In this document: positions 58,141 through 64,000 of the stretch, piece by piece
Layout: the number at the start of each line of letters is the position of its first letter
Position numbering within the stretch: position 1 is the stretch's first letter
NCBI GenBank assembly: GCA_022575985.1
Contig: JAKSXM010000007.1
Location: forward strand, 17,610,501 to 17,674,500
Length of the DNA stretch: 64,000 nucleotides
Direction: 5' to 3'
From: Anagrus nilaparvatae
Lineage: Eukaryota; Arthropoda; Insecta; Hymenoptera; Mymaridae
The notes under the pieces: generated by a model
What the model saw: the letters and a program-made list of their open reading frames with translations, nothing else
Told to the model about the DNA's origin: nothing
The model's database searches: none
Made by a program: the position numbers and the translations under genes

Positions 58141-59033
58141 GTGTTCACACCGTGCTTGAACGTACCGGAAAGTTGACCTAAAATGTCGACAAAATCGGCT
58201 TGGGCAGACTTTTAAAATATATTTTTTTACGTCGATTCCTTCCTACTAGAAAATCCGAGCTGCTCGTCTGCCCGACTTTCATGGGACCTATAATTGCGTA
58301 TTTTAAGTTTTTTAAAATTAATGACTTAAATTGACGCTAAAATTTTATTTCTTCATAAAAATAACTTTTATAGGTCTAAAAAATTTTTTACAAGCCTCAC
58401 GCTTCCAACAATTCCTTACTCGTCTCTTTTGATTGATTTGTTTTCCAAATATGATAATTTAAAGTCAGAGGCCCAATTTCAGAATTTTTAAAAAGTCATT
58501 TTTATCATTATCTTTGAAAAACGATATCTCGGAAACTATTTCATGAAAAGAGACGAGTAAAAACTTTTTAAAAAATTTAAGTTTATAGAAAATTTTTGAG
58601 ACCTATAAAACGAATTTCCACGATAAATTACAATTTTAGCAATAATTTAAAAATTGGTCATTTTGGGCTAAAAATGGGCCTTTAGTTTATTTACTATAAC
58701 AATGAAAGAATTATTGTTATAAAATTGCGGTTTACGGGGCTTGAAAAGCTACACTTATATCAAAAAAATAAAACTAACCAGAAGTTTTTTTTGCCGTAGA
58801 ACCAATTAAGGCCCCTGTGTAATAATGGTCTACTTGCAATGACTTCAAATATTAAAACAGGTTTTCCTTAAATAAAATATTAATTTATTGTAATATATAA
58901 TTTAATTTAGAACAATTTATTATTATTAACAGCATTCCGGAGCTCTGGAATAAACGACATTTTCTATGGGGAATCAAGTAAATTTGGGCTGATTTGAGCT
59001 AATCAGTTCCTGATTTCTTGAAGCCAAAAAGCA

Positions 59034-59303
59034 ATTAAAAAAATTTTTCTCTTTCAGAAGATTTTCTTTTTAGTCCCTTTATACCACTACCGTCTTCGAT
59101 TTTTGATATTCAATAATTTTTTTTAATTAAATAATAATTTATAATAATAAAGAGTTCGCACCTAATCAAATGGCGTCGAATAGATACGAACTTATGAATT
59201 ATTATTTGATAAAAAAAAATTATCGAATATCAGAAATCGAAGACGATAGCGGTGTAGTGGAACTAAAAAGAAAATTTTTTGTAAGAGGAAATTTTTTTTA
59301 ATT
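59034..59303. repeat. Inner 270-bp palindrome
   Basis: Left CTTTTTAGTCCCTTTATACC, CCGTCTTCGATTTTTGATAT and right ATATCAGAAATCGAAGACG, GTGTAGTGGAACTAAAAAG are mirrored around about 59168. It abuts the start of the open frame, so it is either a nested MITE that replaced the 5' coding part or a structural part of the element. Confidence 0.7.
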
Positions 59304-59693
59304 TGGGATGACTTAGTCCCTCTTGTTGGTCAAGAAAAGGCTCTTTTATGGCCAAAAAAGTTAAATTGCGTGACCACTAATTATCATGGTGATGCATTTG
59401 AAGGCAATGCTTGCCGGAAAATGTTAAGGGAAGCTAATGCATTATTGGATCCTGACATTTTCGAAGATATTGGACAATCACGACTTTTACCTTTCATGAA
59501 TACACTTAAAGCAATGAGTAAATTAGTCGATTGCTGTTTTTCAGTAAATGAAGATGGTTCAAATTTGAGATTTCATGTAAATAATGTAAAAATGTCCTTA
59601 GAAGCTACAGAAGTTTCAAAAACACTTAAAAAACTCTATATAAAAAATAAAACGATTACTTGTTCCTATTTAAATAATGATGCACTTATGTAA
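59301..59693 (+). pseudogene. Transposon-encoded protein, C-terminal remnant
   Basis: Open frame of 130 codons to TAA at 59691: WDDLVPLVGQEKALLWPKKL, NCVTTNYHGDAFEGNACRKM, LLPFMNTLKAMSKLVDCCFS, ending NNDALM. The style HGDAFEGNACRKML resembles proteins repeatedly found in insect and cnidarian transposons with long inverted repeats, whose biochemical role is not established. No start codon or upstream domain is visible: the frame begins against the inner palindrome. The composition is clearly coding-like (few stops, mixed residues) compared with the flanks. Probably non-functional as it stands. Confidence 0.65.
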
Positions 59694-60599
59694 ATAAAAT
59701 ATTTATTTTTATTTTATTTCAGGAAAACCGGTTTTAATATTTGAAGTCATTGCAAGTAGACCATTATTACACAGGGGCCTTAATTGGTTATACGGCAAAA
59801 AAAACTTCTGGTTAGTTTTATTTTTTTGATATAAGTGTAGCTTTTCAAGCCCCGTAAACCGCAATTTTATAACAATAATTCTTTCATTGTTATAGTAAAT
59901 AAACTAAAGGCCCATTTTTAGCCCAAAATGACCAATTTTTAAATTATTGCTAAAATTGTAATTTATCGTGGAAATTCGTTTTATAGGTCTCAAAAATTTT
60001 CTATAAACTTAAATTTTTTAAAAAGTTTTTACTCGTCTCTTTTCATGAAATAGTTTCCGAGATATCGTTTTTCAAAGATAATGATAAAAATGACTTTTTT
60101 TAAAAATTCTGAAATTGGGCCTCTGAATTTAAATTATCATGTTTGGAAAACAAATCAATCAAAAGAGACGAGTAAGGAATTGTTGGAAGCGTGAGGCTTG
60201 TAAAAAATTTTTTAGACCTATAAAAGTTATTTTTATGAAGAAATAAAATTTTAGCGTCAATTTAAGTCATTAATTTTAAAAAACTTAAAATACGCAATTA
60301 TAGGTCCCATGAAAGTCGGGCAGACGAGCAGCTCGGATTTTCTAGTAGGAAGGAATCGACGTAAAAAAATATATTTTAAAAGTCTGCCCAAGCCGATTTT
60401 GTCGACATTTTAGGTCAACTTTCCGGTACGTTCAAGCACGGTGTGTGTTCTAAAACACAAAAATTTTACAATTATTTTGTTTAGAATATTTTAAAACTGA
60501 ATTAATTTTTTGTAATTTATAATAATATAAAACACAGACATGAAACCTGCTGTTTATACTTTAAATCACCGCTAGTATTTTGTAACCATTAAATAAATA

Positions 60600-60800
60600 G
60601 TATTACCCTTATTATTCTAGAACCCTTTATCAAACTATTTCTAAGTCCCTAAATCAAAATTATTTTAAGTCCCTAAACTTGAATTATTCTAAGTCCCTAA
60701 ACTCAAATTATTTTAAATCCCTTACACAAAATTATTCTAAGGTTGACCCCAATCCCCAAAAAAGTGCCATGTTTGAGATCCTCCCCTGCCTATAAACATC
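60600..60800 (+). repeat. Dispersed MITE-like repeat, copy
   Basis: About five ATTATTCTAAGTCCCTAAA units followed by GACCCCAATCCCCAAAAAAG, like 1575-1915. Confidence 0.65.
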
Positions 60801-61070
60801 GTACTTTGGTTAGCAGTCGAATTTCTGGATAAAAACAAAAATGATTTTAAACATAAAATATGACGACTATTTTATTCATCTTACATTGATCGCCAAATAT
60901 GGTGAAATTAAGCACATAGATTAACCCACTTTATAAACGATAACATTAATTACTAAGATTAGGAACTTCAATCCATTTGCAAGAAAATAAATTTATAGCT
61001 ATAGAAAGAATTAAAGAAATCTAATCTAATTGAGTACCGAGTTGGGTACACAATAAACCTAGAATTTTTT

Positions 61071-61640
61071 ATTATTTAATTTTTTTGAAAGGAATTATTT
61101 TGAAGTTATTTTTTTTTAATACAAATTATTTTTATTTTTATTCTTTTTGGAATTTATTTTGAGAACAAAATCTCTCATAAAGAATTTCTTTTAAGAAAAT
61201 ATCTTTCAAAAGGCTAAGTCGGCATTTAAATTGAAAGAAAATTATTTATTAATTAATTTATTCATAACCAATTTAATTTATTTGAATTATAACTTATTGC
61301 TTGAATGCTAGCAAAAAAATAAGTTGTGGATCTTAATGTGTATTTAGTGGACGTTGTGTTTCTAAAAAGAAGTAATTAAAATAAAAAATCTTATGGCATT
61401 AACATCTGGAGATGTTAAAACTATTTCCTATTTTAAATTGATTATAAATAAATTAATTTCTAAATGATTTTCTTTCAATTTTAATTCCAACTTAACCTTT
61501 TGAAAGTTATTTTTTTAAAAGAAATTCTCTATAAGATTTTGTTGTCAAAATAAATTCCGAAAAGAAATAAAATAAAAATCATTTCTTTTAGAAAAATTAA
61601 CTTCAAAATAATTCCTTTCAAAAAATTTAAATAAACATTA
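61071..61640. mobile_element. Palindromic MITE, ~570 bp
   Basis: Left TTATTTAATTTTTTTGAAAGG..AATTATTTTGAAGTTA and right TAACTTCAAAATAATT..CCTTTCAAAAAATTTAAATAA are mirrored. A second mirrored block is TTTCAAAAGGCTAAGT / ACTTAACCTTTTGAAA. Loop near 61290-61425. No target duplication resolved and no ORF. Confidence 0.65.
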
Positions 61641-62106
61641 ATTCTTTTTCGAATAAAATTAAAAATTTTTTTTAGACTGGTTTGATGTGTTTTTTTATTG
61701 CGGAGGGCATGAGACTCTTTTTTTTTAAATTTAATCAATAAATTTTGTTAAAAATCAAAAAAACTGATTTTAAAATTTTTTTGGTTCTGTGGCCCCTTAA
61801 TTTTCACGCACATTAGTCGTACTTTTAATCAACCATTGAATATTAAAAAAATTGTCAGGATTAATGCTCGTGAAACTATCTCGTACAGGAGAACAATAAC
61901 GTGATTAAATATAAACCCTATAAAATTTGAAATATCGAAGATATTCTTCATAGTCATCTCATGTATATCACTATTTACTACTACGATGTCTTAAATTCAC
62001 TGCAGTAATGTTTGATATTTAGGTCAAACTTTCCGATTAAATTTGTTTTTTGCAGACTTATTTTTTTAATATACTAGAATATTGTATGTAAAGGTCTTTT
62101 AAAAAA

Positions 62107-62425
62107 AACTTATAACTGGATGTGTTTTCGCACAACCAACGATCATAGAACATGTTCACTTATAACAGTTTTAACGTATAATCCCTAGTTATTATAAGTC
62201 CTAGAATCGAAATTACAATAAATCCCGAAATATAAATTATCCTAAGTTCACAAGACCTAAAGTATTCTAAGTTCTTGTTTTTATCAGGACCTGATCAGAC
62301 CCTGACTCCCTATTCAAATTATTCTATGCCCCTAAATTGAAAATATTCTAAATCCATTTCATCTCCCCTGCGGAGCTGGACTTTTTCAAATACCCCATCC
62401 AATGAACATGTTCCATGTTAATATA
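62107..62425 (+). mobile_element. Dispersed MITE family, full-length-looking copy
   Basis: Starts ACTTATAACTGGATGTG, then CAACCAACGATCATAGAACATG, CTTATAACAG, degenerate AAGTCC/CCTAA units including CAGGACCTGATCAGACCCTG, and ends CCAATGAACATGTTCCATG. Inverse of 49500-49975. Confidence 0.7.
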
Positions 62426-62429
62426 AAAA

Positions 62430-63875
62430 ACCTATTATTCTCTAATTTAAATTTTTTATATATTAATTTTTTTATTTTTGTTTTTACTGATTAAATACGA
62501 AACAAGTAAAATTTAAAGGATTTTATTTTAATCACAAAATTAGCCACTTGATATTTTGTCTAGCTTTAATTTTTTAGAATTTTGAATATAGAGTTTTAAG
62601 ACTTTAGTTTTATAGTCAATTTTAATCTACAACCTTTCAAAATATATAGATTTTAGACCAATCTCGCTGAAAAAGAGTACTAGTTTATTGGTTGACAGTG
62701 ATTTTTTACTCAAAATTTCAGAAACTGTCAATATAATAGCTTGCAAATTTTTAAATTCTTGGTACGAAGGTTCCAAAATGACAACCATTTTTAGGAGTGC
62801 TATTTGAAGGAAATATATTCTTATACTCTCAAAAATAAATTAACAATATTTTTTTTTGGGCGTAATACATAATTTTTTATATGAGAATTCCCCTAGTTTG
62901 AGGGAATTCATTTGACTTTAATTATAATTTAGAATACCTTACAAATAAAATAAAATTACTCTCGACATTTGAATTTTCAAAAACATTGATCATTTAATGC
63001 TGAAACGAAACGTGCAATGTATATTTTCTTAGATTCATTAAGATTACAAATATTTGAGTTTCAGAATGTAAATTATTGTACTTTGGAACAGAAGTGAATT
63101 CCTAGCTTTAAATTATTTTCAATTAACGAAAACAGGATCTTTTGAATGACATAAAATGATACACATTTATATGTAAGCATATATGCTACGATTAACGTTG
63201 TAAATTTAGTTGATAACCTGATAAACTGTTTAAGTTTAAATTAATTGGTTAATGATGCTATTTCTTTTTTTTTTCAAAAGAATAAGGGTACTAGTATAAA
63301 AAGAATAAAATGGAATAAAATGGAATTTGACGGAATAAAACTTTTAACATAATTTGTTTAAATAAAAAATTTTTTTCTACATAATTTGTGTCATAATTAT
63401 TTACCCAAATTTTATAAAAATAAATTTTATATCATAATTAATTTAGTGGCTTGGATACATAACGAACAATAATAAAAACTTTTTTATTATTACTATAATT
63501 ATTTACTGTACTAGTAATTTTTATCCTAGGCTAAATAATTAAAAAATTGCCCAGATCGCACGTAAATTTCGATCTTAAATATTAGACTCAAAATCTCAAA
63601 AGCATTAATGTCAAAACCGGCCACATAAAAATAAATAAAAAATTCCCCAAGAATAACACGTAGATATTATTTTAATGTGTAAATTTTAGGTATTTGGACT
63701 TTGAAAAACATAAAAATACAAAAAAATTTGAAATAAAAGATAATAATTCCGAATCTTAAGTCCGTTTTCACGTACAACCCCTCGGGGGTGCGATATCAAC
63801 CCCCAAAGTGGGGTATGTTTTAAATGAATTTTTGAACTATCTTTATAATGTTATTTAGCCAATAAAAACAGTTGA
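62430..63875. other. AT-rich stretch, no gene recognised
   Basis: A short tandem run of GGAATAAAAT near 63301-63340 and a GC patch at 63775-63815 (CCCCTCGGGGGTGCGATATC). No exon. Confidence 0.45.
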
Positions 63876-63879
63876 TTAT

Positions 63880-64000
63880 TATAAAAAAATTTATAACCGA
63901 TTTGTGTAACTACACAACCAACGAGCATGGAACATGTTCACTTATAATACTGATAATAAAGTATCTATTGTGTTCATAATATAAATATTTATATCCAAAT
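63880..64000 (+). repeat. Dispersed MITE family, start of a copy at the window edge
   Basis: TATAACCGATTTGTGTAAC then TACACAACCAACGAGCATGG and AACATGTTCACTTATAA match the terminus of the family; the rest is beyond or eroded. Confidence 0.65.

Larger units (their letters stand above)
58147..60444. mobile_element. 2.3-kb DNA transposon with ~725-bp TIRs
   Basis: The ends ACACCGTGCTTGAACGTACC and GGTACGTTCAAGCACGGTGT are exact mirrors and GTGTTC lies directly outside on both sides (58141-58146, 60445-60450), a 6-bp target duplication. The inverted arms run to about 58871 and from about 59722, near-identical throughout (GGGCAGACGAGCAGCTCGG, GGCCCCTGTGTAATAATGG). The middle contains an inner palindrome (59034-59303) and a transposon-type open frame (59301-59693). 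The superfamily is not assigned; long TIRs plus a short coding remnant suggest an internally deleted copy. Confidence 0.85.

Noticed and set aside
1..64000. CRISPR arrays, bacterial operons, riboswitches
   Set aside because: Tandem repeats here have no unique spacers and the sequence is eukaryotic in organisation.

Overview
The window is very AT-rich (about three quarters A+T by eye). It has spliced, phase-consistent coding exons, long introns, many small inverted-repeat elements, a LINE fragment and a FLYWCH/MULE transposase relic. This points to an animal nuclear genome, most plausibly an insect; a parasitoid wasp or similar AT-rich insect is my guess, but the sequence does not prove it. 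There is no operon structure, CRISPR array or bacterial promoter. Almost every long open frame in the window comes from minisatellites, palindromes or low-complexity A/T, so very little is host coding sequence.

Two host genes can be supported. (1) On the minus strand, four exons (51960-51404, 46430-46320, 40326-40235, 26624-26529) join with matching splice phases. They encode a secreted or membrane protein with a signal-like hydrophobic start, a CUB domain and two to three EGF-like modules. Its first exon (upstream) and 3' exons (downstream) were not found. (2) On the plus strand, the last exon (10246-10589) of a mitochondrial lysine methyltransferase of the ETFBKMT/METTL20 type ends in the window. 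If the CUB/EGF gene ends between about 11 and 26 kb, the two genes converge tail to tail.

Layout. 1-1057: minisatellite ending in a Helitron-like 3' terminus (two GC hairpins plus CTAG). 1.1-10.2 kb: intergenic or intronic DNA with several MITEs and a GC-richer island at 4.1-4.5 kb. 10.25-10.59 kb: methyltransferase exon. 10.6-21 kb: AT-rich DNA with TA- and TTAA-flanked MITEs. 21.2-26.05 kb: large foldback structure with ~155-bp tandem arms and an inner 1.6-kb palindrome. 26.5-52 kb: the CUB/EGF gene, whose introns hold most of the mobile DNA. This includes a foldback with a nested hAT-type MITE (33.2-34.8), a 966-bp head-to-head Helitron-end palindrome (35.7-36.7), a 1.7-kb palindrome (37.2-39.0), a FLYWCH/MULE relic (39.0-40.0), a LINE fragment (42.9-44.05) and a nest of elements at 48.7-50.9. 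52-64 kb: upstream DNA with a 2.3-kb long-TIR element carrying a transposon-type ORF (58.1-60.4) and several copies of one dispersed MITE family.

The main theme is hairpin density. At least five inverted repeats longer than 0.9 kb lie within about 40 kb, several inside introns of one transcribed gene. Transcription through them would give long hairpin RNA. That, and the Helitron termini arranged as a perfect mirror around a minisatellite, are the parts most worth a second look.
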